A stretch of DNA of 64,000 bases from Propionicimonas paludicola (GCF_002563675.1 NZ_PDJC01000001.1:1674001-1738000), one strand, 5' to 3'. Shown: positions 21,924 through 29,639, numbered from the stretch's first letter. Translations and numbers: made by a program. The notes: generated by a model not told the origin, from the sequence alone.

Positions 21924-21943
21924 CTAGTCAACTAGTCTGTACT
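21916..21943 (+). promoter_or_regulatory. Promoter of the small peptide gene
   Basis: A consensus -35 TTGACA (21916-21921) and a TGTACT -10 (21938-21943) are separated by 16 bases. The spacer contains a second palindrome, CTAGT-CA-ACTAG (21924-21935). Transcription would start near 21950, giving a leader of about 29 bases with an AAGGGG ribosome site at 21967-21972. Confidence 0.6.
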
Positions 21944-21978
21944 CTTCCTTTAAGTAATCCTCAGGGAAGGGGCCCCAG

Positions 21979-22137
21979 ATGGGTATCGTTCGGAAGATCG
22001 TCGCAGCAGTTGCAGTCGCTGGCGCACTGGCGGTTCTGCCGCTCAGCGTCGTCTCCAGTGATAACGCCGGTGGCCGCATCGGTGGCGGCACCACCGTCTC
22101 CACCAATGGCCAGGGCAACTGGCCCCAGAAGGGCTGA
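21979..22137 (+). CDS. Small exported-looking peptide, candidate signal for the adjacent regulator
   Basis: This 52-residue reading frame starts at ATG 21979, 6 bases after AAGGGG, and ends at TGA 22135-22137. It opens MGIVRK (basic), followed by a hydrophobic run of about 19 residues (IVAAVAVAGA to LSVV), then a polar Gly/Thr/Asn-rich tail ending NGQGNWPQKG. That is the plan of a pro-peptide: Sec signal plus a short secreted C-terminus. About 73 percent of third positions are G or C, a little lower than nearby genes. It has its own promoter and a strong terminator. I recognise no family. The role as a signalling peptide is inferred from the divergent XRE-TPR gene; a small membrane protein is the alternative. 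Confidence 0.7.
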   Translation: MGIVRKIVAAVAVAGALAVLPLSVVSSDNAGGRIGGGTTVSTNGQGNWPQKG

Positions 22138-22190
22138 CGCTCCCTTCTCCACACAGACTTGATCAACTGAAAACCCACCCCCAGTAAGTC

Positions 22191-22225
22191 AGAAGGGCGA
22201 CAACTCCTCGAGTTGTCGCCCTTCT
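22191..22225. terminator. Terminator of the small peptide gene
   Basis: AGAAGGGCGACAACT (22191-22205) and its exact complement (22211-22225) form a 15-base-pair stem with a 5-base loop. It lies 54 bases after the peptide stop, and may also stop any transcript reading through from rplL. Confidence 0.8.
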
Positions 22226-22263
22226 GCTTGCCCCGATCAGCCACAGAGGCTGTCCGGATATGC

Positions 22264-22299
22264 CACTGGCGGCAGCCCCGCGAGGGACTGCCGCCAGTG
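22264..22299 (-). terminator. Terminator after rplL
   Basis: CACTGGCGGCAG (22264-22275) and its exact complement (22288-22299) make a 12-base-pair stem with a 12-base loop, about 30 bases after the rplL stop on the minus strand. No long T run follows. It separates the rplJL unit from the regulator and rpoBC. Confidence 0.65.
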
Positions 22300-22327
22300 A
22301 AGTGTTTCCAGGCTGGAGCCTAGAGCG

Positions 22328-22720
22328 TCACTTGATGGTGACAGCGGCGCCGGCGGCCTCGAGGGCCTCCTTGGCCTTGGCGGCCACGTCGCGGGCAACC
22401 TTCTCCAGCACCGGCTTCGGAGCGGCCTCGACCAGGTCCTTGGCCTCCTTCAGGCCCAGGTTGGTGAGAGCGCGCACCTCCTTGATGACCTGGATCTTCT
22501 TGTCGCCAGCGGAGTCGAGGATCACGTCGACCTCGTTGCTGACCTCTTCCTCAGCAGCGGCCTCGCCGGCAGCGGCCGGGGCGGCAGCGGCGGCCACGGC
22601 CACCGGAGCGGCAGCGGTGACACCGAAGGTGTCCTCGAACAGCTTCACGAACTCGGAGAGCTCGATCAGGGTCATCTCCTTGAATGCCTCAAGGAGCTCG
22701 TCAGTGGTGAGCTTTGCCAT
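22328..22720 (-). CDS. rplL: 50S ribosomal protein L7/L12
   Basis: This 130-residue stalk protein recruits translational GTPases. It has the N-terminal dimerisation region ([26 protein letters not shown]), an Ala-rich hinge ([18 protein letters not shown]), and the C-terminal domain with [25 protein letters not shown] shown in part. It follows rplJ by 17 bases with an AAGGAA site. A strong hairpin lies downstream, so in this genome the stalk operon appears to end before rpoB. Confidence 0.97.
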   Translation of the reverse strand: MAKLTTDELLEAFKEMTLIELSEFVKLFEDTFGVTAAAPVAVAAAAAPAAAGEAAAEEEVSNEVDVILDSAGDKKIQVIKEVRALTNLGLKEAKDLVEAAPKPVLEKVARDVAAKAKEALEAAGAAVTIK

Positions 22721-22737
22721 TATCGGCTTCCTTTCTC

Positions 22738-23325
22738 TTATTCGGATGCAGCGTCAGCCGCGTCAGTGGTGGCCTCAGCAGCGGCAGCTGCATCGGTTGC
22801 CGGGGCATCCCCGGCGGGCTTCTGGGTCTTGAGTGCGTCCATCGCACGAGCGGCCGCCGAAAGCGGAGCGGCAAACAGGCCGACCGCCTTGGCCAGATTC
22901 CCGTTCATGGCACCGGCCAGCTTGGCCAGCAGCACCTCGCGGGATTCCAGATCGGCCAACTTCTTGACCGAATCGGCGTCCAGGACACGACCGTCCATGA
23001 CACCGCCCTTGATCACCAGAAGCGGGTTCGCCTTGGCGAAGTCACGCAATCCCTTGGCCACGGTGGCAACGTCACCGCGGATAAAGGCGATCGCCGTCGG
23101 GCCGGCGAGGGTGTCCTCGAGGCCTTCAATGCCCGCTTCGCGAGCAGCGATCGTGGTCAGCGTGTTCTTCGTCACGGCGTAGGTGGCGTCCTCACCCAAA
23201 GACCGGCGCAAAGCCTTGAGGTCCTTGACGGTGAGTCCGCGGTACTCGGTCAGCACAGCGGCTGCAGAGCTGGTGAACTGCTCAGCCAGTTCCGCAACGG
23301 CGGCTGCCTTGTCCGGCCTCGCCAT
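22738..23325 (-). CDS. rplJ: 50S ribosomal protein L10
   Basis: This 195-residue protein anchors L7/L12 to the large subunit. It begins [17 protein letters not shown] and has the conserved TEYRGLTV segment. The C-terminus is an Ala/Thr/Asp-rich tail (about 25 residues) as found in other actinobacteria. I chose ATG 23325 because AAGGAGA lies 5 bases upstream, rather than the earlier start at 23340. The leader carries a strong attenuator-like hairpin, where the L10-(L12)4 complex usually controls the operon. Confidence 0.96.
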   Translation of the reverse strand: MARPDKAAAVAELAEQFTSSAAAVLTEYRGLTVKDLKALRRSLGEDATYAVTKNTLTTIAAREAGIEGLEDTLAGPTAIAFIRGDVATVAKGLRDFAKANPLLVIKGGVMDGRVLDADSVKKLADLESREVLLAKLAGAMNGNLAKAVGLFAAPLSAAARAMDALKTQKPAGDAPATDAAAAAEATTDAADAASE

Positions 23326-23370
23326 GAGTCTCCTTCCCACATCTGTCAGGTTCGCCGCTGACTACTGGGG

Positions 23371-23406
23371 CAAAAGAAAAACCCCGGTGCGCAGGCAACC
23401 GGGGAC
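23371..23406 (-). terminator. Attenuator-like hairpin in the rplJ leader
   Basis: On the minus strand CCCCGGT and ACCGGGG (plus positions 23382-23404) form a 7-base-pair stem, followed at once by TTTTTCTTTT (23380-23371). This is a textbook intrinsic terminator, placed about 45 bases before the rplJ start. It probably attenuates the rplJL operon in response to L10. Confidence 0.65.
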
Positions 23407-23540
23407 GACTTCGAAGAAGCGACTCACAGACACCTACGCGGGATTTATCGGTCCTGATTTCTCAGGGCTGCACCAGCGGTCTTTGGCTCTTAGCAGTCTA
23501 CGCTGCCGGCCGGTCGCCGACCAAATCGAGGCCAATAGGC

Positions 23541-23575
23541 AACGGCCGGCTCCCGCGAGGCGAGAGCCGGCCGTT
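23541..23575 (-). terminator. Terminator after rplA
   Basis: AACGGCCGGCTC (23541-23552) and its complement (23564-23575) form a 12-base-pair stem with an 11-base loop, 14 bases after the rplA stop. It separates the rplKA unit from rplJL. No long T run follows on the minus strand. Confidence 0.65.
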
Positions 23576-23589
23576 GACGTCAGCGAGGA

Positions 23590-24291
23590 TCACTCGTCGG
23601 CAGGACGCACCCGAGTCGGATCGACGGCCACGCCGGGGCCCATGGTGGAGGCCGCGGTGATCTTCTTGATGTAGCGGCCCTTCGACGCGCTCGGCTTGAG
23701 CCGCAGCACCTCGTCCAGCGCGGAGAAGTAGTTCTCCACGAGCTGCTGCTCGGTGAACGACGCCTTGCCGATGATGAAGTGCAGGTTCGCGTGCCGGTCG
23801 ACCCGGAACTCGATCTTGCCGCCCTTGATGTCGGACACGGCCTTGGCCACGTCGACGGTCACCGTCCCGGTCTTCGGGTTCGGCATCAGGCCACGCGGGC
23901 CGAGCACGCGGCCCAGCCGACCGACCTTGCCCATCAGGTCGGGGGTGGCCACCACAGCGTCGAAGTCCAGGTAGCCCTTGGATACCTTGTCGATGAGCTC
24001 GTCGTCGCCCACCTCATCAGCACCCGCAGCGAGGGCCTCAGCGGCCTTATCTCCGGTGGCGAAGACGAGGACCCGTGCCGTCTTGCCAGTGCCGTTGGGG
24101 AGGTTGACCGTGCCGCGGACCATCTGGTCCGCCTTGCGCGGGTCGACGCCGAGCCGCATGGCGACCTCGACGGTTTCGTCAAACTTGGCCGATGCGCCGT
24201 TCTTCACCAGGCCCAGCGCAGCCTCGGGGCTGTAGAGCTGGTCGGCGTCGATGGTCTCGGCTGCGGCCCGATAGGCCTTGCTTCGCTTCAT
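23590..24291 (-). CDS. rplA: 50S ribosomal protein L1
   Basis: This 233-residue protein forms the L1 stalk that guides deacylated tRNA out of the ribosome. It begins [15 protein letters not shown] and has the conserved [11 protein letters not shown] segment and the [14 protein letters not shown] loop. Length is normal. It lies 88 bases after rplK and ends near a strong stem-loop. In other bacteria L1 represses the rplKA mRNA by binding near the rplK start; I did not identify the site. Confidence 0.97.
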   Translation of the reverse strand: MKRSKAYRAAAETIDADQLYSPEAALGLVKNGASAKFDETVEVAMRLGVDPRKADQMVRGTVNLPNGTGKTARVLVFATGDKAAEALAAGADEVGDDELIDKVSKGYLDFDAVVATPDLMGKVGRLGRVLGPRGLMPNPKTGTVTVDVAKAVSDIKGGKIEFRVDRHANLHFIIGKASFTEQQLVENYFSALDEVLRLKPSASKGRYIKKITAASTMGPGVAVDPTRVRPADE

Positions 24292-24379
24292 GCTGGTCTC
24301 CTTGTCGTGCGGCCCTCGGATGGGCCGGGTGCCAGTCGTGGTCCGGGTGCGAACCCTGCCACTGGATGGATTGGGTGAA

Positions 24380-24811
24380 TCAGAGCTCGACGTTGACGCC
24401 CATGGAACGGGCGGTGCCGGCCACGATCTTCATGGCCGCGTCGATGTTGTTGGCGTTCAGGTCGGGCAGCTTGGTCTGCGCGATCTCGCGAACCTGGTCA
24501 GCGCTCAGCGTGGCCACCTTGTCCTTGTGCGGACGCGCGGAGCCACTCTTCAGGCCAGCGGCCTTCTTGATCAGCTCTGCGGCCGGCGGGGTCTTGGTGA
24601 TGAAGCTGAAGGTGCGGTCTTCGTAGATCGTGATCTCGACCGGGATCACGTTGCCGCGCTGGGCCTCGGTCTCGGCGTTGTACCGCTTGCAGAACTCCAT
24701 GATGTTGACGCCGTGCGGACCGAGCGCGGTACCGACCGGCGGAGCAGGAGTAGCCGCACCAGCGTTCAGTGCCACCTTGACAATGGCGGCGACCTTCTTC
24801 TTGGGAGGCAT
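24380..24811 (-). CDS. rplK: 50S ribosomal protein L11
   Basis: This 143-residue protein forms the GTPase-associated centre with 23S rRNA and is the target region of thiostrepton. The N-terminal domain includes the proline-rich [23 protein letters not shown], and the C-terminal RNA-binding domain ends MGVNVEL. It lies 69 bases after nusG; a GC-rich stem-loop (around 24850-24875) separates the two. Confidence 0.97.
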   Translation of the reverse strand: MPPKKKVAAIVKVALNAGAATPAPPVGTALGPHGVNIMEFCKRYNAETEAQRGNVIPVEITIYEDRTFSFITKTPPAAELIKKAAGLKSGSARPHKDKVATLSADQVREIAQTKLPDLNANNIDAAMKIVAGTARSMGVNVEL

Positions 24812-24880
24812 AACTAGTGGGTCCTTCTTGGTTGGTTGTCACTACATCGGACGGCCCGGGCAGGCCGCCCGCTTTCTCGC

Positions 24881-25684
24881 CTAGACCTTCTGGATCTGGC
24901 TGAGCGTCAGGTCGACCGGAGTCTCCCGGCCGAGGATCTCGACCAGCGCCTTGAGCCGCTGGCTGTTGGCGTTGATCTCGGTGATGGTTGCGTGCACCCC
25001 GGCGAACGGGCCGGAGGTGACCATGACCGAGTCGCCGACATTGAAGTCCGCAATCTCGATCTTCTTGGTGCTGCGCCGAGTGGTGCCGGTGGAAGCGGCG
25101 GCGGCCCGAGCCAGGGCCGCAGGAGCCAGCATCTTCTCGACCTCGTCCAGGCTCAGCGGAACCGGGGCGTTGGCGTGAGCCACGAAGCCGGTCACCGACG
25201 GGGTGTGCCGCACTGCGGCCCAGGACGCGTCGGTCAGTTCCATCCGCACCAGCACGTAGCCGGGCAGGACCGTCCGAGTGACGGTCTTGCGAGCACCGTT
25301 ACGGGTCTCGATGACCTCTTCGGTCGGGACCACGGCCTCGTAGATGTAGTCCTCCATGCCCAAGGTCTTCACCCGGTTGTCCAGGTTCTGCTTGACCCGG
25401 TTCTCCATACCTGAGTAGGTGTGGATCACGTACCAGTCACCGACCTGGCTGCGCAGGTCCTGGCGCAGCTGCTCCAGGACGGCTTCCTCGTCGGCGTCCA
25501 GAGCCACCGGCTCAGGCTCCGGCTCGGGCTCAGCCGCGGTCAGGTTGGCCAGGATGTCCTCGTCGGAGGTCTCGCTGTCCTGACCGAAATCCAGGTTCAG
25601 ATCCAGGTCGTCGCTGGTGGAAGCCTCGGGGAGGCTCAGATCGATCTCGAAGTCATCGTTCGGCAGGTTCTCGTCTGTGGTCAC
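24881..25684 (-). CDS. nusG: Transcription termination/antitermination protein NusG
   Basis: This 267-residue factor binds RNA polymerase and couples it to Rho and the ribosome. The NGN domain starts near WYVIHTYSGMENRVKQNL (about residue 83), and the C-terminal KOW domain has VMVTSGPFAGVHATITEIN. The first 80 residues are an acidic extension rich in Asp, Glu and Leu, common in actinobacteria and probably disordered. It lies 17 bases after secE and upstream of rplKA, the usual order. Confidence 0.96.
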   Translation of the reverse strand: MTTDENLPNDDFEIDLSLPEASTSDDLDLNLDFGQDSETSDEDILANLTAAEPEPEPEPVALDADEEAVLEQLRQDLRSQVGDWYVIHTYSGMENRVKQNLDNRVKTLGMEDYIYEAVVPTEEVIETRNGARKTVTRTVLPGYVLVRMELTDASWAAVRHTPSVTGFVAHANAPVPLSLDEVEKMLAPAALARAAAASTGTTRRSTKKIEIADFNVGDSVMVTSGPFAGVHATITEINANSQRLKALVEILGRETPVDLTLSQIQKV

Positions 25685-25701
25685 AGTTCTCGCTTCCTCA
25701 A

Positions 25702-26118
25702 TCAGCCGAAGATCTTCAGCATTCCGGCGCCGAAAACGACGTCGAGCAGCGCCACGATCACCATCATGATCAGCACGAACACCAGCACCACGATGAAGTA
25801 CTGCTGCAGCTGGCTCGGGGTCGGCCAGACGACCTTCTTCAACTCCGCGACGGACTCACGGACGAACTCGGCCGGAGTGGCCCGCCGCTCGTAATCCTCG
25901 GGGTTGCGCCGACGCTGCTTCGGAGTCGCGGCGCCCTTGCCGGACGCGCCTTCCGCACTCTGCTTGCGCACTGGACGGGCGGCTACCGCCGCCATGGCTA
26001 CACGCTCGGACGCCGTGAGCTCAGCCTCGTCGACCTCGGTCAACTCGGCGGACTCGAGATCCTCAGCCGCAGCGTCGGCAGGGACGTCAGCTTCAGCCTT
26101 GTCCACATCTTCGGCCAC
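25702..26118 (-). CDS. secE: Protein translocase subunit SecE
   Basis: This 138-residue membrane protein clamps SecY in the Sec translocon. The core is C-terminal: an amphipathic helix FVRESVAELKKVVWPTPSQL followed by one membrane span (FIVVLVFVLIMMVIVALL). The first 75 residues are an acidic, Ala-rich cytoplasmic extension, then a basic patch (PKQRRRNPEDYERR). I chose GTG 26118 because a longer frame to 26241 runs through the tRNA-Trp gene; AAGGGCG lies 7 bases upstream. The exact start is uncertain. Confidence 0.88.
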   Translation of the reverse strand: MAEDVDKAEADVPADAAAEDLESAELTEVDEAELTASERVAMAAVAARPVRKQSAEGASGKGAATPKQRRRNPEDYERRATPAEFVRESVAELKKVVWPTPSQLQQYFIVVLVFVLIMMVIVALLDVVFGAGMLKIFG

Positions 26119-26183
26119 TTGGTCGCCCTTCGCTTCCGTAGTTCCAGTGATACCTGGCGTTCGTCGGCCGAACGCCAGACCAG

Positions 26184-26256
<73 letters not shown>

Positions 26257-26372
26257 TGGGTGGTGACCAGCTCGACCAGGTTTGCCTTGTGGGCATGGCC
26301 CAGCCGGTGTGTAGTCACCAAGTACAGGAGTGTACGGGTTTTGGCGAAGTGAGTCGAACCGAGCCGGGCCGA

Positions 26373-27449
26373 TTAGGGCTCAATGTCCTGACCATTCAGG
26401 GTGACCCCCACAAGCACGGGTTCGGTCGACAGCAGTACACCGTAGCGGGTCGCCACCCCTTCGCGAATCGTCGCGGCCAGCGTGAGCACATCCGTTGCCG
26501 TGGCCGTCCCCGGGTTCACCAGGGCCAGGCTGTGCTTGGTCGATACCCGGGCCGCACCGACCGCGAATCCCTTGCCGAAACCTGCGTGTTCGATCAGCCA
26601 GGCGGCACTGGTCTTCACCCGTCCGTCCGGCTGCGGGAAGCGCGGCGCCTCGGCCGGAAGCCGGTCGGCCTGTTCGGGCGTGAGCAGCGGATTGGTGAAG
26701 AAGCTGCCCGCACTCCAGCTGTCCGGATCCTCAGGGTCGCAGACCATGCCCTTGCCCTTGCGCAGGGCCAGGACGGCCTCGCGCACCTGGCCCAATGGAG
26801 CCCGCTCCCCCTCGGCCACGCCGAGCCGACGAGCGAGTTCGGCGTATCGGATCGGCGCGGACAGCCCGCCCAGCCGGAACTGGAAGCTCACCGAGAGCAC
26901 CACGAAGCGGTTCGGGATGGCTTTGAACAGCGAACTGCGGTAGCCGAAGTGGCACTCGGCCACACCGCGAGTGACCACCCGGTGCTCGGCCCGGTCGTAG
27001 ACCCGCACCCGGGCGATGGTCTGCGCCACCTCCTGGCCGTAGGCGCCGACGTTCTGGATCGGCGTGGAGCCGGTCAGGCCCGGGATCCCGGACAGCGCCT
27101 CGATGCCGACCCACTCGTGCTCGATGGCGGCCTGGACGAAGTCATCCCACGGCTCACCGGCGGCCACGTTCACGAAGGCGCCGGCGCAGGCGGCCAGGTC
27201 CTCGATCTGCCAGCCGCGCAGCGCTCCGGTGTGCACGACCGTGCCCGTAAAGCCGTCGTCGGAGATCAGCACATTCGAGCCGCCACCCAGAATCAGCAGC
27301 GGCTCGCCGGCCGCGTCCACCTGGGCGACCGCCTCGATCAGCTCGGCCTCGGAGGTGGGGGCCAGCCAGCGACCGGCCGGGCCGCCGATCCGGAAGGTGG
27401 TGTGTGCGGCCAGCGACTCAGCCAAGGCGGACCTCGACAACTGCCGCAC
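26373..27449 (-). CDS. murB: UDP-N-acetylenolpyruvoylglucosamine reductase
   Basis: This 358-residue FAD enzyme reduces UDP-GlcNAc-enolpyruvate to UDP-MurNAc, the second step of peptidoglycan precursor synthesis. FAD-domain marks are HTTFRIGGPA, ILGGGSNVLISDDGF, and SGIPGLTGSTPIQNVGAYGQE; the catalytic Ser lies in SWSAGSFFTNPLL and the Glu near LLSTEP. Length and order fit type I MurB. The start is uncertain: GTG 27449 overlaps the hadB end by 32 bases, and a TTG at 27425 with GAGG nearby is the alternative. A longer ATG frame to 27602 is out-of-family. Confidence 0.9.
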   Translation of the reverse strand: MRQLSRSALAESLAAHTTFRIGGPAGRWLAPTSEAELIEAVAQVDAAGEPLLILGGGSNVLISDDGFTGTVVHTGALRGWQIEDLAACAGAFVNVAAGEPWDDFVQAAIEHEWVGIEALSGIPGLTGSTPIQNVGAYGQEVAQTIARVRVYDRAEHRVVTRGVAECHFGYRSSLFKAIPNRFVVLSVSFQFRLGGLSAPIRYAELARRLGVAEGERAPLGQVREAVLALRKGKGMVCDPEDPDSWSAGSFFTNPLLTPEQADRLPAEAPRFPQPDGRVKTSAAWLIEHAGFGKGFAVGAARVSTKHSLALVNPGTATATDVLTLAATIREGVATRYGVLLSTEPVLVGVTLNGQDIEP

Positions 27450-27822
27450 CGAGGACGGACTGATCCGCCACGGCGGCTTCGACCGAGATCTTGGCGATGC
27501 CCTCGGTGACCTCGGTGACCACGCCGGCGAACCGCACCTCAGTACCGTCCTCGGGCACCGGCACCGGCTTGGTGAACCGGACGTAGTAGCTGACCACGGC
27601 ACCGGGATCGCCGGTCACCTCGGTGACCACGCGCAGGGCCAGCCCCATGGTGAACATGCCGTGGGCGATCACCGTCGGCAGCCCCAGGGCGGCCGCGGCC
27701 GAGTCCGACCAGTGAATCGGGTTGAAGTCGCCGGAGGCTCCGGCGTAACGGACCAGGTCGGCCCGGGTGATTCGGGTGGTGAAGCCGGGCAACACCTGCC
27801 CGGCAGTCAGCGTGGCACTCAC
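27418..27822 (-). CDS. MaoC-like dehydratase, HadB type
   Basis: This 134-residue hot-dog-fold protein has the hydratase motif YAGASGDFNPIHWSD with the catalytic Asp/His pair, and AHGMFTMGLALRVVTEV. It matches the catalytic HadB subunit of mycobacterial (3R)-hydroxyacyl-ACP dehydratase, which dehydrates acyl chains in type II fatty acid synthesis. It overlaps the HadA-like gene by 4 bases (ATGA) and the murB start. In a non-mycolate genome it more likely serves ordinary fatty acid or beta-oxidation chemistry. Confidence 0.82.
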   Translation of the reverse strand: MSATLTAGQVLPGFTTRITRADLVRYAGASGDFNPIHWSDSAAAALGLPTVIAHGMFTMGLALRVVTEVTGDPGAVVSYYVRFTKPVPVPEDGTEVRFAGVVTEVTEGIAKISVEAAVADQSVLGAAVVEVRLG

Positions 27823-28244
27823 TGGGCCTCCCCCTGGTGCAGCAGCGTGGACGACGCCACCGCCACCGGCTCACCGGCAGTGGTGGCCAACGCCACGGCG
27901 ATGGTGATGAAGGCGGCACTCCCCCGCACCCGCACCTTCTCGATGGTCAGCTGGGCGGTGACCTGGTCGCCGCGGCGCAGCGGACGCGACCAGCGGAACC
28001 CCTGATCGACATGGACGGTGCGGGCCAGGCTCAGCTCGAGTTCCGGATCGGCGAACAACGACGACCAGGCCGCGCCCGCCAGCACGACCGCGAAGGTCGG
28101 CGGCGCGATCGCGTCCGTCCCGTGATAGGCCGGATTGTCCGGCTCGCCAAGGGCCGTGGCGAACTCGGCAATCTTCGGTCCGGTCACCTCATAAGGCGAG
28201 GTGGCCGGGTAGCTGCGCCCGACATGGGCCTCAGAGATCGGCAT
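27819..28244 (-). CDS. FAS1-like dehydratase, HadA type
   Basis: This 141-residue protein is the non-catalytic hot-dog partner (N-terminal half of MaoC type) that binds substrate beside HadB. It shows GRSYPATSPYEVTGPKIAEF and VHVDQGFRWSRPLRRGD, typical of HadA/HadC. No catalytic Asp/His pair is seen, as expected. I chose ATG 28244 because a TAGCCT box ends 6 bases upstream, giving a leaderless mRNA. The order tRNA-Thr, tRNA-Met, rpmG, hadA, hadB, tRNA-Trp, secE is shared with mycobacteria. Confidence 0.82.
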   Translation of the reverse strand: MPISEAHVGRSYPATSPYEVTGPKIAEFATALGEPDNPAYHGTDAIAPPTFAVVLAGAAWSSLFADPELELSLARTVHVDQGFRWSRPLRRGDQVTAQLTIEKVRVRGSAAFITIAVALATTAGEPVAVASSTLLHQGEAQ

Positions 28245-28256
28245 GTGCACAGGCTA
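28245..28256 (-). promoter_or_regulatory. Candidate leaderless promoter of the hadA-like gene
   Basis: On the minus strand TAGCCT (28256-28251) ends 6 bases before the ATG at 28244. There is no ribosome site. This is the TAnnnT plus 6-7 base spacing of leaderless actinobacterial genes. Confidence 0.5.
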
Positions 28257-28294
28257 GCGGCCCGACCGTGGCCCGCCGTGGAGCCGTTCGGCGC

Positions 28295-28732
28295 TCAGCG
28301 AGAGAGCAGACCGTGGTCGGCCAGTAGTTCCCCCACCGCGGCCAGCTGGGTGGTCGGCACCTGCACGGCGCGAGTGCCGGCCGGGACGAGGCTGAACAGC
28401 CGATCAGAGGCCGACCAGTGCGGCTGTGGCTCACCGGTGAGCAACAGCTGGTCGGAGCCGAGGAAGCGGGTGAAGCTGACCGCCTCGACCTCGCTCCAGG
28501 CCAGGCGCCAGCTCCTGGTGCCGAGGGTCTTGGTGATTCCGTCCGCGTCGAGGCTGACCTGCACCGTCCGGGCCAGCGACATCCGCCACATCGAGACCAC
28601 GCTGATGGCGGTGATCGCCATCAGCGGCAGAGAGGTCGAACCGAGCAGGATCGGGGTGGCCGCGCCGACGCAGACCAGCACGAGCAGAACCAGCCCGACC
28701 CGGTGGGCCCGATCGGTGACGGCCCAGGTCAT
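28295..28732 (-). CDS. Small membrane protein, PH-like domain
   Basis: This 145-residue protein has two adjacent membrane segments (about residues 12-30 and 34-48), then a cytosolic domain of about 90 residues with the beta-rich pattern of bacterial PH-like domains (LGTRSWRLAWSEVEAVSFTRF). I recognise no specific function. It lies between rpmG and the hadA-like gene on the same strand, 64 bases after rpmG and beyond its terminator. Confidence 0.7.
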   Translation of the reverse strand: MTWAVTDRAHRVGLVLLVLVCVGAATPILLGSTSLPLMAITAISVVSMWRMSLARTVQVSLDADGITKTLGTRSWRLAWSEVEAVSFTRFLGSDQLLLTGEPQPHWSASDRLFSLVPAGTRAVQVPTTQLAAVGELLADHGLLSR

Positions 28733-28754
28733 CGCAGGCCCTGCGAACGCAACG

Positions 28755-28782
28755 AAGCCGCCCGCGAAATCACGGGCGGCTT
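28755..28782 (-). terminator. Terminator after rpmG
   Basis: AAGCCGCCCG (28755-28764) and its complement (28773-28782) form a 10-base-pair stem around 8 bases, 14 bases after the rpmG stop. The T run is short (CTTCGTT). Confidence 0.65.
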
Positions 28783-28796
28783 GGTCGAGAGCACGG

Positions 28797-28967
28797 TCAG
28801 CGGGTCTCGCGGTGTGCAGTGTGCTGGTGACACTTGGGGCAGAACTTCTTCAGCTCCATCCGATCCGGGTCATTACGCCGGTTCTTCTTGGTGATGTAGT
28901 TGCGCTCCTTGCACTGAGTGCACGCCAAGGTGATCTTCGGCCGAACGTCGGCTGCCTTCTTGGCCAT
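28797..28967 (-). CDS. rpmG: 50S ribosomal protein L33
   Basis: This 56-residue ribosomal protein reads [20 protein letters not shown] and continues to [14 protein letters not shown]. Two Cys pairs (CTQC and CPKC) make a zinc ribbon, so this is the zinc-binding (C+) form. The frame is short but unambiguous. An AGAAGGAAG site lies upstream of the ATG. It follows tRNA-Thr and tRNA-Met, the usual actinobacterial order. Confidence 0.96.
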   Translation of the reverse strand: MAKKAADVRPKITLACTQCKERNYITKKNRRNDPDRMELKKFCPKCHQHTAHRETR

Positions 28968-29005
28968 CAGACTTCCTTCTCTTTCACTCGCTAGGTGCTA
29001 GCTGG

Positions 29006-29078
29006 TAGCGGGAGCGGGACTTGAACCCGCGACACAGCGATTATGAGCCGCTTGCTCTACCGCCTGAGCTATCCCGCC
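29006..29078 (-). tRNA. tRNA-Met (anticodon CAT)
   Basis: A 73-base cloverleaf runs from 29078 to 29006. The acceptor GGCGGGA pairs with TCCCGCT (first pair G-T), the D-arm is AGCTCAGGCGGTAGAGC, the anticodon loop is CTCATAA, and the T-loop is TTCAAGT. The paired first position suggests the elongator form; a CAT anticodon can also belong to tRNA-Ile2 before modification. Confidence 0.92.
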
Positions 29079-29134
29079 CCCGTTCGGACTTCCATCACTG
29101 GACACGGGCGGTAACTCCGTAAATCCGAACGCAG

Positions 29135-29207
29135 AGCCCCCATGCGGAATCGAACCGCAGACCTTCTCCTTACCATGGAGACGCTCTGCCGACTGAGCTA
29201 TAGGGGC
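29135..29207 (-). tRNA. tRNA-Thr (anticodon GGT)
   Basis: A 73-base cloverleaf runs from 29207 to 29135. The acceptor GCCCCTA pairs with TGGGGGC, the anticodon stem TCTCC/GGAGA holds the loop ATGGTAA, and the T-loop is TTCGATT. It lies 56 bases upstream of tRNA-Met on the same strand, so the two are probably co-transcribed. Confidence 0.95.
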
Positions 29208-29345
29208 CGGACAGCGGTTGAGACTACCTCACCAAAGGGGTGGTCCCCAAATCCGCCGTTTCGGGCCCTCGAATCCGGCCATTTCGACCCTCACTTCGGG
29301 CTCCGCGGAGCCCCTGACCAGCGGGGACGATCCGGCCTCCGACAG

Positions 29346-29639
29346 TCACAGTTCGGCCCGGAATCGGGCCATCTCGACCCGTCCGTCCCGAACCACGACG
29401 CCCTCCCCGGCCAGCAACTCCGACGCCTCCACAACGTACGGAGCGGCGATGGTGCCGTCCGAGCGCACCACCCGCCACCAGCAGGTCGAGCCGCCGCTGG
29501 TCGACAGCACCCGGGCCACCAAACGGGGTCCGCAGCCGACGACTTTGGCCAGATCGCCATAGCTACTCACTCGACCCGACGGGATGGCCGCAGCGGCCAG
29601 CAGGATGCTGTCGCTGAGGTCGGCCATCGAGGGGGTCAC
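29346..29639 (-). CDS. Alkyltransferase-like protein (ATL)
   Basis: This 97-residue protein matches the DNA-binding domain of O6-methylguanine-DNA methyltransferase: [17 protein letters not shown] (19-35) is the helix that enters DNA. The active-site PCHRV of methyltransferases reads CWWRV here (53-57), so the acceptor Cys is replaced by Trp54. That is the mark of ATL proteins, which bind alkylated bases and hand them to nucleotide excision repair. I chose GTG 29639 because TAGAGT ends 6 bases upstream, giving a leaderless mRNA; an ATG at 29627 is possible. Confidence 0.85.
   Translation of the reverse strand: MTPSMADLSDSILLAAAAIPSGRVSSYGDLAKVVGCGPRLVARVLSTSGGSTCWWRVVRSDGTIAAPYVVEASELLAGEGVVVRDGRVEMARFRAEL

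Noticed and set aside
20630-21931. Regulator as a phage AimR-type arbitrium receptor or toxin-antitoxin antitoxin
   Set aside because: No phage genes or toxin are nearby, and the helical region is longer than in antitoxins; a host peptide sensor fits better.
25500-25680. Acidic stretch at the start of NusG as a separate gene or frameshift
   Set aside because: The frame is continuous and such acidic extensions are common in actinobacterial NusG.
27450-27602. Extended N-terminus for MurB
   Set aside because: The extra residues are out of frame within hadB and unlike the family.
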